A stretch of 12,361 nt of DNA. Origin: Arthrobacter sp. Lineage in GTDB: Bacteria > Actinomycetota > Actinomycetes > Actinomycetales > Micrococcaceae. Made by a program: the position numbers and the translations under genes. Positions 1 through 5,922 of the stretch are shown here, piece by piece. Below the pieces are notes generated by a model, which was given only the letters and a program-made list of their open reading frames with translations, had not been told where the DNA came from and made no database searches. Positions within the stretch are counted from its first letter, which is position 1; every line of letters starts with the position of its first letter. The stretch spans positions 1 to 12,361 of the forward strand of contig JAODMS010000079.1 of the NCBI GenBank assembly GCA_025464925.1, read 5' to 3'.

Positions 1-171
1 CTCGATTACGAGATCGGAATCGGTATCCCGCAGGGTCAGCATAATCTGCGTGACGCCGTGGTCGGCGCGCTGACGGAAATCCAGGGCCGGGGCATCCAGC
101 AGGAGCTCGCGGCCAAATGGGAGCTCAGCGAGAGCGAAGACGCAAAGCCCACTGTGCTCAGCGTGAACTAG
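1..171 (+). CDS. ABC transporter substrate-binding protein, polar amino acid type (C-terminal fragment)
   Basis: This frame is open from the first base of the window and stops at TAG 169-171, giving the last 56 residues of a protein whose start lies upstream. The fragment contains YEIGIGIPQGQHNLRDAV followed by a helix ending in LAAKWELSE. This is the usual end of family 3 solute-binding proteins (polar amino acids, opines), where a strand reading roughly 'ygiavpkg' precedes a helix and a final 'l.kWgl' motif. The job would be extracellular capture of a small amino-acid-like ligand and delivery to the membrane permease. The next gene, 17 bases downstream, encodes the matching permease-ATPase, which supports the call. 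The ligand cannot be read from this fragment. The tail after the KWEL motif is about 17 residues long and polar. Confidence 0.8.
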   Translation, partial: LDYEIGIGIPQGQHNLRDAVVGALTEIQGRGIQQELAAKWELSESEDAKPTVLSVN

Positions 172-188
172 CAGCACCGGAGAGCATC

Positions 189-1751
189 ATGGACCTTGAA
201 AAGTTCTTCCACTATCTGACCCTGCCCTATCTCTATGAGGGAATGGTCTTCACCCTTCAGCTGACCGTCTTCGGCTTCGCCGGTGGCTTGCTGCTGGGGC
301 TCATCCTCGCAGCAATGCAAATGACCAGGTTCCGCGCCGTGACCGCACTCTCGCGCGGATACTGCACAATTTACCGGGGAACCCCGCTGATTCTGCAGCT
401 CGTCTTTGTTTTCACCGTGCTGCCGCACATGGGAGTGGTCCTGGCTCCCGGTGTGGCCGGAAGCGTCGCCCTGGCGATGAACGAAGCAGTATTTTTCGCC
501 GAGATATTCCGCTCTGGCATCAAGGGAGTCGACGCCGGCCAGACCACGGCCGGCCGAGCACTGGGCCTGCCACAGCAAAAGCTGATGCGCCGGGTGATAG
601 CGCCGCAGGCCGTTCGCCAGATGATTCCCGCGCTTGGCAACGAGGCTGTCTCCACGATGAAAAATTCAGCCCTGGCTTCAATCATTGCGGTAACCGAGCT
701 GACGCTGCGAACCCAGCAGCTCGCCAGTGCGACGTTTGATTACTTCGAAATCTACTTCGCGACCGCCGTGATGTATCTCGTCCTGACGGGCGTCCTTACC
801 ATCGCGCAGCTCCTGATCGAAGACGCCCTTGACCTGGATCGTGGAGATAGACGGCGGTTCCTCCCTCGAATTTTCGGCAGCCGTATCAAAACCCCATCCA
901 TTGCTACGGACAGTGCTGCCGAAATCGAAAACATCCAACTCGAAGACCAGATAGTGTCCCCCGCGCGCGCGGATCTTGGTGGAACCATGATCGAGATCCT
1001 GGATGTCCATAAGTCCTACGGACATAACGCGGTCCTCAAAGGCATCTCGATGACCGTCAGCCAGGGCGAAGTAGTCGCTCTGCTCGGTCCAAGCGGATCA
1101 GGCAAGAGCACGCTGCTGCGGACCATAAACAATCTGGAACGGATCGATTCGGGCCGGATTCTCGTGGGCGGAGAGGCCATCGGATTCGATTCAAATGGAC
1201 GGCCCCTCTCGGAAAAGGCCGCCGCCGCACAACGAGTCTCCCTCGGCGTGGGGATGGTCTTCCAGCAATTCAACCTTTTCCATCACCTCACGGTGATGGA
1301 AAACGTCGCGGCACCACTGCGATGGGTGAACGGCACCCCTGCTGAAAGCGCCAGGAAACGCGCGGTAGATCTGCTCGAACAGGTGGGTCTGCGACACCGC
1401 GCCCAGGCATTGCCCCGGCAGCTCTCAGGCGGGCAGCAGCAGCGCGTCGGAATTGCCCGGGCAATCGCGAGCAGCCCGCGGGTCCTGCTGCTCGATGAAC
1501 CCACGAGCGCCCTGGACCCCGAACTCGTGGCCGAGGTACTCACGGTCATCAGGGAACTGGCACACACCCACGGCCTGACCATGATCATCGCAACCCACCA
1601 GCTGCGCTTCGCCCTGGACGTCGCAGACCGGGTGGTGTTCATGGCCGGAGGAGTGGTTGTCGAAGAAGGCGCAGCCGAACAGGTCATTCGCCGGCCATCG
1701 AATGAACTCACTGCCCGCTTTATGGGCGCCATGAGCGCCGCGGAGGTATGA
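189..1751 (+). CDS. Amino-acid ABC transporter permease fused to its ATPase (520 aa)
   Basis: One polypeptide carries both the membrane and the energising parts of a polar amino acid importer. Residues 1 to about 225 form a His/Glu/Gln/Arg/opine-type permease with several hydrophobic segments. It has an EAA-type cytoplasmic loop (AGRALGLPQQ, then RRVIAPQAVRQMIPALGN). A polar linker follows, and the ATPase starts near residue 267 (MIEILDVHKSYG). The ATPase has Walker A GPSGSGKST at 300-308, a Q-loop in VFQQFNLF, signature LSGGQ at 412-416, Walker B VLLLDEP at 432-438 and the H-loop histidine at 470, so it looks fully active. I chose ATG 189 because GGAGAG (179-184) lies four bases upstream and because an upstream in-frame start would overlap the binding-protein gene and add unrelated sequence. 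Fusions of this kind occur in actinobacteria, where two copies would give the usual two permease and two ATPase domains. The substrate is unknown. Confidence 0.9.
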   Translation: MDLEKFFHYLTLPYLYEGMVFTLQLTVFGFAGGLLLGLILAAMQMTRFRAVTALSRGYCTIYRGTPLILQLVFVFTVLPHMGVVLAPGVAGSVALAMNEAVFFAEIFRSGIKGVDAGQTTAGRALGLPQQKLMRRVIAPQAVRQMIPALGNEAVSTMKNSALASIIAVTELTLRTQQLASATFDYFEIYFATAVMYLVLTGVLTIAQLLIEDALDLDRGDRRRFLPRIFGSRIKTPSIATDSAAEIENIQLEDQIVSPARADLGGTMIEILDVHKSYGHNAVLKGISMTVSQGEVVALLGPSGSGKSTLLRTINNLERIDSGRILVGGEAIGFDSNGRPLSEKAAAAQRVSLGVGMVFQQFNLFHHLTVMENVAAPLRWVNGTPAESARKRAVDLLEQVGLRHRAQALPRQLSGGQQQRVGIARAIASSPRVLLLDEPTSALDPELVAEVLTVIRELAHTHGLTMIIATHQLRFALDVADRVVFMAGGVVVEEGAAEQVIRRPSNELTARFMGAMSAAEV

Positions 1752-1753
1752 AA

Positions 1754-2164
1754 ATGTCAAAAAAGCAAAGTCTGTCCTTTGAACCGGCCAGCGGCGTTCC
1801 CCCGCAAGTAGGCCCGTTCTCACATGCAACCCGCTGGGGCAACCAGCTGTTCGTGACGGGACAAATGCCCACCGATCCGGCCACCGGCGAGCTCGTGCCC
1901 GGCGGCGTCGTAGAGCAGACACGGCAGGTCCTCTCGAATCTTGCCGCGGTTCTCGCCGCCTGTGGCGCCACCCTTGACGATGCCCTGATGGTGCGCGTTT
2001 ATCTCACGGATTTCGGCGACTTCGACGCATTCAACAAGGAGTACGTCTCCTGGTTCGCCCAGCCCCTGCCCTCACGCACCTGTGTAGGGGTGACCGGGCT
2101 GGCCGTGAACGCGGCCGTCGAAATCGACCTGATCGTCGGACTGCCGGAAGAAGGAACCGCATGA
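1754..2164 (+). CDS. RidA family reactive imine/enamine deaminase (136 aa)
   Basis: The product belongs to the RidA/YjgF/UK114 family, small cytosolic trimers that hydrolyse reactive enamines and imines, such as those released from amino acids, to keto acids and ammonia. Family marks are GNQLFVTGQMP at 29-39, the N-terminal GPFSHA, and the C-terminal VEIDLIVGLP. Arg108 in PLPSRTCVGV and Glu123 in VEIDLI occupy the positions of the substrate-binding Arg and acidic residue of characterised RidA proteins. An ATG at 1748 overlaps the previous stop, but its GGAGG (1742-1746) would be one base away. ATG 1754 is seven bases from the same GGAGG and is the better start. The gene is coupled to the transporter gene before it and overlaps the amidohydrolase gene after it, so the three are likely one transcript. 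Catalytic RidA and non-deaminase YjgF subgroups cannot be fully separated by eye. Confidence 0.9.
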   Translation: MSKKQSLSFEPASGVPPQVGPFSHATRWGNQLFVTGQMPTDPATGELVPGGVVEQTRQVLSNLAAVLAACGATLDDALMVRVYLTDFGDFDAFNKEYVSWFAQPLPSRTCVGVTGLAVNAAVEIDLIVGLPEEGTA

Positions 2165-3276
2165 CCCGCCACATCCTTCAACCCGGCACCGGACGCATCG
2201 ACGGGCAGCATTACCTGCCTTCACGCGTCGACCAGATCCAATGGGGCTGGCTGCCCAACGCGGCCACCGACCCTGTCCTGACGATCCCCGACGGTGAAAC
2301 CGTCACCATAGACACGCTCAGCCATGAAGGCGTACTCGCAGACCAGGGGCGAGACCCGCGCAGATATTTCAAACAGTTCGGCGTCACTGACGTCCTGGAC
2401 GACATCGTGGACCTTGCCGAAAGCGACATCCCGAACAACGACAACGACGGGCCACACATTGTGACCGGCCCGATCCACGTCGCGGGCGCCAAACCGGGTG
2501 ACACGCTCCGGATCGACGTGCTCCAACTCGATTACCGGGTGCCCTACGGCATGATCAGCAACCGCCACGGCTACGGAGCTCTGGCAGGAGAATTCCCCGA
2601 AGACCGCGAATCGCTCCCCACCAGGGATACCGATTTGATGGTGGAGAACGGAACCGTCAGCCACTTCAGCTGGGTGGCGGACAGCGGCGGCCGCGAAACA
2701 GGCCGGATGGACGCCGGAGAAGGACGGTACGTCGAGTTTGGGCTCGCACCCTTTCTGGGGCTCATGGGCGTCGCCGCGCCCACCGAAACCCAAGTGCATT
2801 CGGTGCCCCCGGGAGACCACGGGGGAAACATCGACATCAAACACGCGGCAGTAGGCGCGTCCCTCTACCTACCGGTCGAGGTCGAGGGAGCCAAGTTCTA
2901 TGCAGGGGACCCGCATTTCGCCCAAGGTAACGGCGAGGTCGCACTGACGGCACTGGAAGCCTCGCTGCGCGCCACCCTGCGGCTGACAGTCATCCCTGCA
3001 ACCCAGGCGCATGCGATCACCGGCACCCTCCGAAACCCCATTGTGGAAACCGCAACCCACTGGATCCCCACCGGCATGGACAAGGACCTGAACGAAGCCA
3101 TGAAAAAAGCCACCCGTCATGCCGTCGCGTTCCTGCACTCACGCTTCAATGTCCCCCGAGCGGTTGCACTGGCCTACCTGTCCGCCGCCGGCGATTTCGA
3201 AATCAGCCAGGTTGTCGACACCGTCAAGGGAGTGCACTGCATGATCCCGAAGGCGGACTGGAGCCACTGGACATAG
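2161..3276 (+). CDS. Acetamidase/formamidase family amidohydrolase (371 aa)
   Basis: The protein matches the FmdA/AmdA family, cytosolic metal-dependent enzymes that split short amides such as formamide or acetamide into the carboxylic acid and ammonia. Visible family blocks are GPIHVAGAKPGDTLRIDVL, GGNIDIKH at 221-228, LYLPVEVEGAKFYAGDPHFA and GDPHFAQGNGE at 249-259. The Asp, His and Glu residues in these blocks are the expected metal and active-site ligands. The length is within the usual range and no key block is missing. The start ATG overlaps the RidA stop as ATGA (2161-2164), and AAGGA (2151-2155) lies five bases upstream, so translation is probably coupled. With the amino-acid-type importer and RidA it suggests a short route that takes up a nitrogen compound and frees ammonia. 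The true substrate may be a larger amide than formamide. Confidence 0.9.
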   Translation: MTRHILQPGTGRIDGQHYLPSRVDQIQWGWLPNAATDPVLTIPDGETVTIDTLSHEGVLADQGRDPRRYFKQFGVTDVLDDIVDLAESDIPNNDNDGPHIVTGPIHVAGAKPGDTLRIDVLQLDYRVPYGMISNRHGYGALAGEFPEDRESLPTRDTDLMVENGTVSHFSWVADSGGRETGRMDAGEGRYVEFGLAPFLGLMGVAAPTETQVHSVPPGDHGGNIDIKHAAVGASLYLPVEVEGAKFYAGDPHFAQGNGEVALTALEASLRATLRLTVIPATQAHAITGTLRNPIVETATHWIPTGMDKDLNEAMKKATRHAVAFLHSRFNVPRAVALAYLSAAGDFEISQVVDTVKGVHCMIPKADWSHWT

Positions 3277-3319
3277 CTCACATCCCCGGAACCGCGGACC
3301 CGCGAACCCAGCACGCGAC

Positions 3320-3338
3320 GAAGCATTCCGCCTGCTTC
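3320..3338 (+). other. Weak hairpin downstream of the amidohydrolase gene
   Basis: GAAGCA (3320-3325) and TGCTTC (3333-3338) form a perfect 6-bp stem with a 7-base loop, 44 bases after the amidohydrolase stop. No T-run follows, so it is at best a weak terminator or mRNA 3' structure. The rest of 3277-3384 holds nothing I can name. Confidence 0.3.
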
Positions 3339-3384
3339 AGCGAGGGGACGCGAACTGATCCACTCTTCAAAAACATTCGTTCTT

Positions 3385-3390
3385 AAGGAG
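3385..3390 (+). promoter_or_regulatory. Strong ribosome binding site for a 41-codon leader ORF
   Basis: AAGGAG lies eight bases before ATG 3399 and is the only strong Shine-Dalgarno upstream of the DUF1275 gene. That ATG is not in the DUF1275 frame, so ribosomes recruited here would first read the short leader ORF. Confidence 0.55.
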
Positions 3391-3398
3391 AAGCCCGG

Positions 3399-3524
3399 AT
3401 GCGGGAAAAAACACCGTCGCCCCCCTTCTGCCCCGAATGCCGGTGCCGGGGGGAAGCCAGGAGTCCGATGCCCAGCGACCAGTCGTCAGCGCCACACACC
3501 GGGCCCGATTGCGGGAAAGCGTGA
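3399..3524 (+). CDS. Putative 41-residue leader peptide overlapping the DUF1275 gene start
   Basis: ATG 3399 follows AAGGAG at an ideal eight-base distance and opens a 41-codon frame ending in TGA 3522-3524. The peptide begins MREKTPSPPFCPECRCRGEA and carries four cysteines, three of them in a CPECRC cluster and one near the end. I do not recognise a family. The stop overlaps GTG 3521 of the downstream membrane-protein frame as GTGA, the classic geometry for translational coupling. The role may be only to carry ribosomes to the weak downstream start, or to sense something through its translation; the cysteine cluster hints at metal or cysteine availability, but that is inference. An alternative is that this is the true N-terminus of the next gene broken by a frameshift, or chance. 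No homology search was possible. Confidence 0.4.
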   Translation: MREKTPSPPFCPECRCRGEARSPMPSDQSSAPHTGPDCGKA

Positions 3525-4243
3525 ACCGCCGGCAGCGGTCTAAACCCGTATCCTGGCACCTGGGACTCATGCTCGCCCTTACCTTCTCGACGGGGATCAT
3601 TGACGCCGTCGGGTTCCTTGGGTTGGACCGCGTCTTCACCGCCAATATGACAGGCAACATTGTGATCCTCGGGATGGCGCTGGCCGGGGCCCAGGACCTG
3701 CCGATCCTGGGCCCGGCCGTGGCGCTGGCCGGATTTATGCTGGGCGCGGCCGCGGGAGGGCGTGCCATGCGCGGCCGGAGCGCAGGTGAGTGGTCGGCGT
3801 CGACGACCGTTATCCTGGCCGCTGTCGGGCTCCTCGTACTGGCCACAGGCGTCGCACTACTGCTGTTTCACGCTCCGGGGGGTGAAGTGCTACTCGCCGT
3901 GACCGGAATTCTGGGCGGTGCCATGGGTCTTCAAGCAGCCGTCGCCCGCGGGCTGGGGGTCAAGGACGTCACCACAGTCGTGATTACCTCCACCATCACC
4001 GGGCTGGCCGCCGACCTACGGCTGGGAAAAAACCAGGGCAACGGCCGCCGGCGTGCCTCGGTGGTTCTGCTGATGCTGGCGGGGGCGGTTGCCGGCGCCC
4101 TGCTCCAGATACACCTCGGCATCGGACTTATCGCGGCGGCATCGATCTGCCTCGCCTGCGCCATCCTGGGACATATCTTCGGCAGGGAACAACCCGGGGA
4201 CGACACACACGATCAGCGCTCGAAAGCGCACATCGTTTCCTAA
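3521..4243 (+). CDS. DUF1275 (YoaK) family integral membrane protein (240 aa)
   Basis: The core sequence (ALTFSTGIIDAVGFLGLDRV, then FTANMTGNIVILGMALAG) is the signature of the DUF1275/YoaK family, whose members are multi-spanning membrane proteins of unknown function. About six hydrophobic segments are visible, with a short arginine-rich loop (GGRAMRGRSAGEW) between the second and third. A later block, ILGGAMGLQAAVARGLGVKDV followed by TTVVITSTITGLAADLR, is also typical. The frame is open from ATG 3437, which would give 268 residues, but that ATG has no ribosome site and its extra 28 residues look non-conserved. GTG 3521 gives 240 residues and overlaps the stop of a short upstream ORF that has a strong ribosome site, so I prefer it. 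The downstream hairpin and gap suggest it is transcribed separately from the sugar operon. Its link to the amidohydrolase operon before it is unclear. Confidence 0.85.
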   Translation: MNRRQRSKPVSWHLGLMLALTFSTGIIDAVGFLGLDRVFTANMTGNIVILGMALAGAQDLPILGPAVALAGFMLGAAAGGRAMRGRSAGEWSASTTVILAAVGLLVLATGVALLLFHAPGGEVLLAVTGILGGAMGLQAAVARGLGVKDVTTVVITSTITGLAADLRLGKNQGNGRRRASVVLLMLAGAVAGALLQIHLGIGLIAAASICLACAILGHIFGREQPGDDTHDQRSKAHIVS

Positions 4244-4246
4244 CCC

Positions 4247-4266
4247 GGGCGCCTTGTTTGGCGCTC
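4247..4266 (+). terminator. Possible terminator hairpin after the DUF1275 gene
   Basis: GGGCGCC (4247-4253) pairs with GGCGCTC (4260-4266) in a 7-bp stem including one G-U pair, with loop TTGTTT, four bases after the TAA stop. No T-run follows, so it is a weak candidate for a terminator; high-GC actinobacteria often lack strong U-tracts. Confidence 0.4.
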
Positions 4267-4547
4267 CGCCACTGCTGTCATGGCGTCATGCGCGGTGGAC
4301 GGTAATTCCCGCATTTGATGTCGTCGAAGCGGAGTTTCGCTACATTCTGCCGAAGGGGCCAGAGTCTGCGGAGTATCCGGTTGCGGATCTCGGACCAGAT
4401 TCGTTTTCAAGGCGGTCCTTTCCTTTTCCGTACGCTCATGTGGCGGCGTGCCAGCCTGACCGCCTGCCGCCCCCTGCGGAGTACGCGTTCGTTGGGCCTT
4501 AACTGCGCACCCATCTTGCGCCTCACAACCATGCGCGTGACTTCCCG
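4267..4547. other. Gene-free stretch with no recognisable coding or RNA content
   Basis: No frame on either strand here combines a ribosome site, a plausible start and protein-like composition. Short open frames exist but give arginine-, serine- or proline-rich translations typical of shadow frames in GC-rich DNA. Base composition looks somewhat less GC-biased at third positions than in the neighbouring genes. It could be a decayed gene or a long upstream regulatory region of the sugar operon; I see no named element. Confidence 0.5.
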
Positions 4548-4577
4548 TGAGGTACTCCGCGGAAGCCGATGAGGTAC
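4548..4577 (+). repeat. TGAGGTAC direct repeats spaced 22 bases
   Basis: TGAGGTAC occurs at 4548-4555 and again at 4570-4577, start to start 22 bases, close to two helical turns. The second copy is part of the perfect 10-bp palindrome GAGGTACCTC (4571-4580), directly before a -35-like TTGACG. The position suggests an activator or repressor site in front of the regulator gene, but chance cannot be excluded for so short a repeat. Confidence 0.35.
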
Positions 4578-4580
4578 CTC

Positions 4581-4610
4581 TTGACGATGTGGCCCCCTTC
4601 ACAGTACCTT
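4581..4610 (+). promoter_or_regulatory. Candidate promoter of the LacI-family regulator gene
   Basis: TTGACG (4581-4586) resembles a -35 box. With an 18-base spacer it is followed by TACCTT (4605-4610), a modest -10 match. It lies 41-70 bases before the regulator's ATG and next to repeats that could be operators. The weak -10 makes this tentative. Confidence 0.35.
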
Positions 4611-4614
4611 TGAC

Positions 4615-4628
4615 CCTAATCCTTTAGG
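4615..4628 (+). promoter_or_regulatory. Inverted repeat CCTAA-N4-TTAGG upstream of the regulator gene
   Basis: CCTAA (4615-4619) and TTAGG (4624-4628) are perfect inverted arms around TCCT, at or just after the expected transcription start. It is AT-rich against its surroundings and could be a protein-binding site. The binding factor is not known. Confidence 0.3.
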
Positions 4629-4632
4629 TAAC

Positions 4633-4650
4633 CAAAACGGAGCGGTTTTG
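4633..4650 (+). promoter_or_regulatory. Candidate LacI-type operator overlapping the regulator's ribosome site
   Basis: The 18-base element CAAAACGGAGCGGTTTTG has perfect 6-bp inverted arms (CAAAAC and GTTTTG) around GGAGCG and ends exactly at the base before ATG 4651. It contains the Shine-Dalgarno GGAG (4639-4642). LacI-family proteins commonly bind near-palindromes of this size and often repress their own genes, so autoregulation is a reasonable inference. Confidence 0.45.
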
Positions 4651-5742
4651 ATGCCTGCCCCTAAACGATTAGGAAGCGGTGAGGAAATGTCGAAGAAACC
4701 GACACTGCGGGACGTGAGCCAAGCCACAGGACTGTCTTCCTTTACGGTTTCCCGGGCCTTGAGCAACGGCGCCGATGTCTCCCCTACAAGCCGCAAACGG
4801 GTACTGAAGGCCGCCCGGGAGCTCGGATACGTGCCCAACCGCGCCGCGCAGGAACTTCGCAAGAAGACGCGCAGCTCGATCGCTGTGATCACCGCGAGCA
4901 CGTCGAACTACTACTACCTCGATCTGATGAAAGGCATTCAGCATGTCCTGCGCGGATCCAACCGGAACGCCGTCGTGGCCGACATCGCCGCCGAAGGCGT
5001 ATACACGGCCGAGGTGGAAGATGCGACCGTTCAGGACCTGATTCAGTCGAGGACGGCCGGCATCATCACAACCCTCACGCTGAGCACGCAAAACATCAAG
5101 CTCCTCGAAACCTGGGACATCCCAGTGGTTTTCGTGGATTCCGCGCCGCCGGCCGACGCGGCACAAGTTCCCAGCATCCTGACAGACAACTTCACGGCGA
5201 GCATGAAAACCGGAGCGCACCTGGCCCAGCACGGTTACACCGACTGGCTGTTCCTCGCCTACCCGGGCCGCTGGTCCACGCGTGCAGAGCGGGAGCGCGG
5301 GCTCCGGGAAGCGGCCACGAGGTATGCTGCCGGACTGCGCGTGCTGGAGACCGAAAACGACTCCCAATCAGCGTATGAGACGCTTTCCGCCTACCTTGAC
5401 ACCCCCGGCCAGGTCCTGCCGAGGGCGATCATCGCGGGAAACAACCCCCTGCTTCATGGTGTTCTGACCGTCCTGCAGCAGCGAGGCATCAAGACCCCGG
5501 ACGAGGTCGCGCTCATTGCGTTTGACGAGTTTGCCTGGGCCCCCTTGCTCGATCCGCCGCTGACAGTGGTGGATGAGGACAGCGAATCAATCGGCGTTCT
5601 TGCCGCTCAGACGCTGACCCGGATCCTGGACGGACAGCTCGATGCCGAACAGCGCGGTTTGCCTCCCGTGCCCGACTACCGCCCCGAGGACCGCCGGGAG
5701 GTGAGCGCCGACCTGATCGTTCGACGGTCCTGCGGCTGCTGA
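4651..5742 (+). CDS. LacI family transcriptional regulator (363 aa)
   Basis: This is a DNA-binding regulator that most likely controls the sugar operon beginning 180 bases downstream. The N-terminal helix-turn-helix spans about residues 17-40 (PTLRDVSQATGLSSFTVSRAL), followed by the hinge segment YVPNRAAQELRKKTRSSIAV. The rest is a periplasmic-binding-protein-like effector domain with typical blocks such as VVFVDSAPP, ALIAFDEFAWAPLLDPPLTVV and ESIGVLAAQTLTRILDG. The effector is probably the transported sugar or a phosphorylated product. I chose ATG 4651 because GGAG (4639-4642) is eight bases upstream. TTG 4648 directly before it is less likely. ATG 4687, giving a protein starting MSKKPTLRDV, is a real alternative closer to the usual family start, but its GAGG lies only two bases away. 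The protein ends in RSCGC, a cysteine-bearing tail seen in some family members. Confidence 0.92.
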   Translation: MPAPKRLGSGEEMSKKPTLRDVSQATGLSSFTVSRALSNGADVSPTSRKRVLKAARELGYVPNRAAQELRKKTRSSIAVITASTSNYYYLDLMKGIQHVLRGSNRNAVVADIAAEGVYTAEVEDATVQDLIQSRTAGIITTLTLSTQNIKLLETWDIPVVFVDSAPPADAAQVPSILTDNFTASMKTGAHLAQHGYTDWLFLAYPGRWSTRAERERGLREAATRYAAGLRVLETENDSQSAYETLSAYLDTPGQVLPRAIIAGNNPLLHGVLTVLQQRGIKTPDEVALIAFDEFAWAPLLDPPLTVVDEDSESIGVLAAQTLTRILDGQLDAEQRGLPPVPDYRPEDRREVSADLIVRRSCGC

Positions 5743-5765
5743 CCTCCGGCAGCGCCCGAATCCCC

Positions 5766-5806
5766 GGTCCCCGAGATCCCGCAGACGACGATCATGCCTC
5801 GGGACC
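5766..5806 (+). other. Imperfect stem-loop between regulator and binding-protein genes
   Basis: GGTCCCCGAG (5766-5775) pairs with CTCGGGACC (5798-5806) as nine base pairs with one bulged C, around a 22-base loop. It lies just after the regulator stop and could end the regulator transcript or structure a leader. No T-run follows. Confidence 0.35.
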
Positions 5807-5893
5807 GACCGAAAGACTCCGGACTTCGCACCGAAGCGAACCGGCGCAACATCAACCGCTTAATTCACGGACCTGGCCAGCCACAACGGCCTC

Positions 5894-5907
5894 AACCGGT
5901 TCCGGTT
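5894..5907 (+). promoter_or_regulatory. Candidate operator AACCGG-TT-CCGGTT upstream of the binding-protein gene
   Basis: The 14-base inverted repeat AACCGGTTCCGGTT also contains the perfect palindrome AACCGGTT (5894-5901). It lies immediately before the ribosome site. Related AACCG words occur at 5840-5844 and 5854-5858. LacI-family operators are often built from such half-sites with a central CpG, so this is a plausible target of the upstream regulator. No clear -35/-10 pair was found next to it. Confidence 0.45.
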
Positions 5908-5922
5908 CAAAGGAGATCCGAA

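Noticed and set aside
3437..3520. N-terminal extension of the DUF1275 protein from ATG 3437
   Set aside because: No ribosome site precedes ATG 3437, the added 28 residues are polar and not family-like, and GTG 3521 gives the usual length.
4315..4572. 85-codon forward ORF in the gene-free stretch
   Set aside because: Arginine- and serine-rich translation, no ribosome site, and it runs through the repeat region before the LacI gene.
4240..4602. 120-codon reverse-strand ORF in the gene-free stretch
   Set aside because: It overlaps the end of the DUF1275 gene, has no ribosome site I can see, and its translation is low-complexity (Thr, Ser, Arg, Pro) without domain-like blocks.
5794..5922. Upstream extension of the sugar-binding protein from ATG 5794
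   Set aside because: It would bury the signal peptide 43 residues inside the protein and covers the candidate operator; ATG 5923 has a strong ribosome site.
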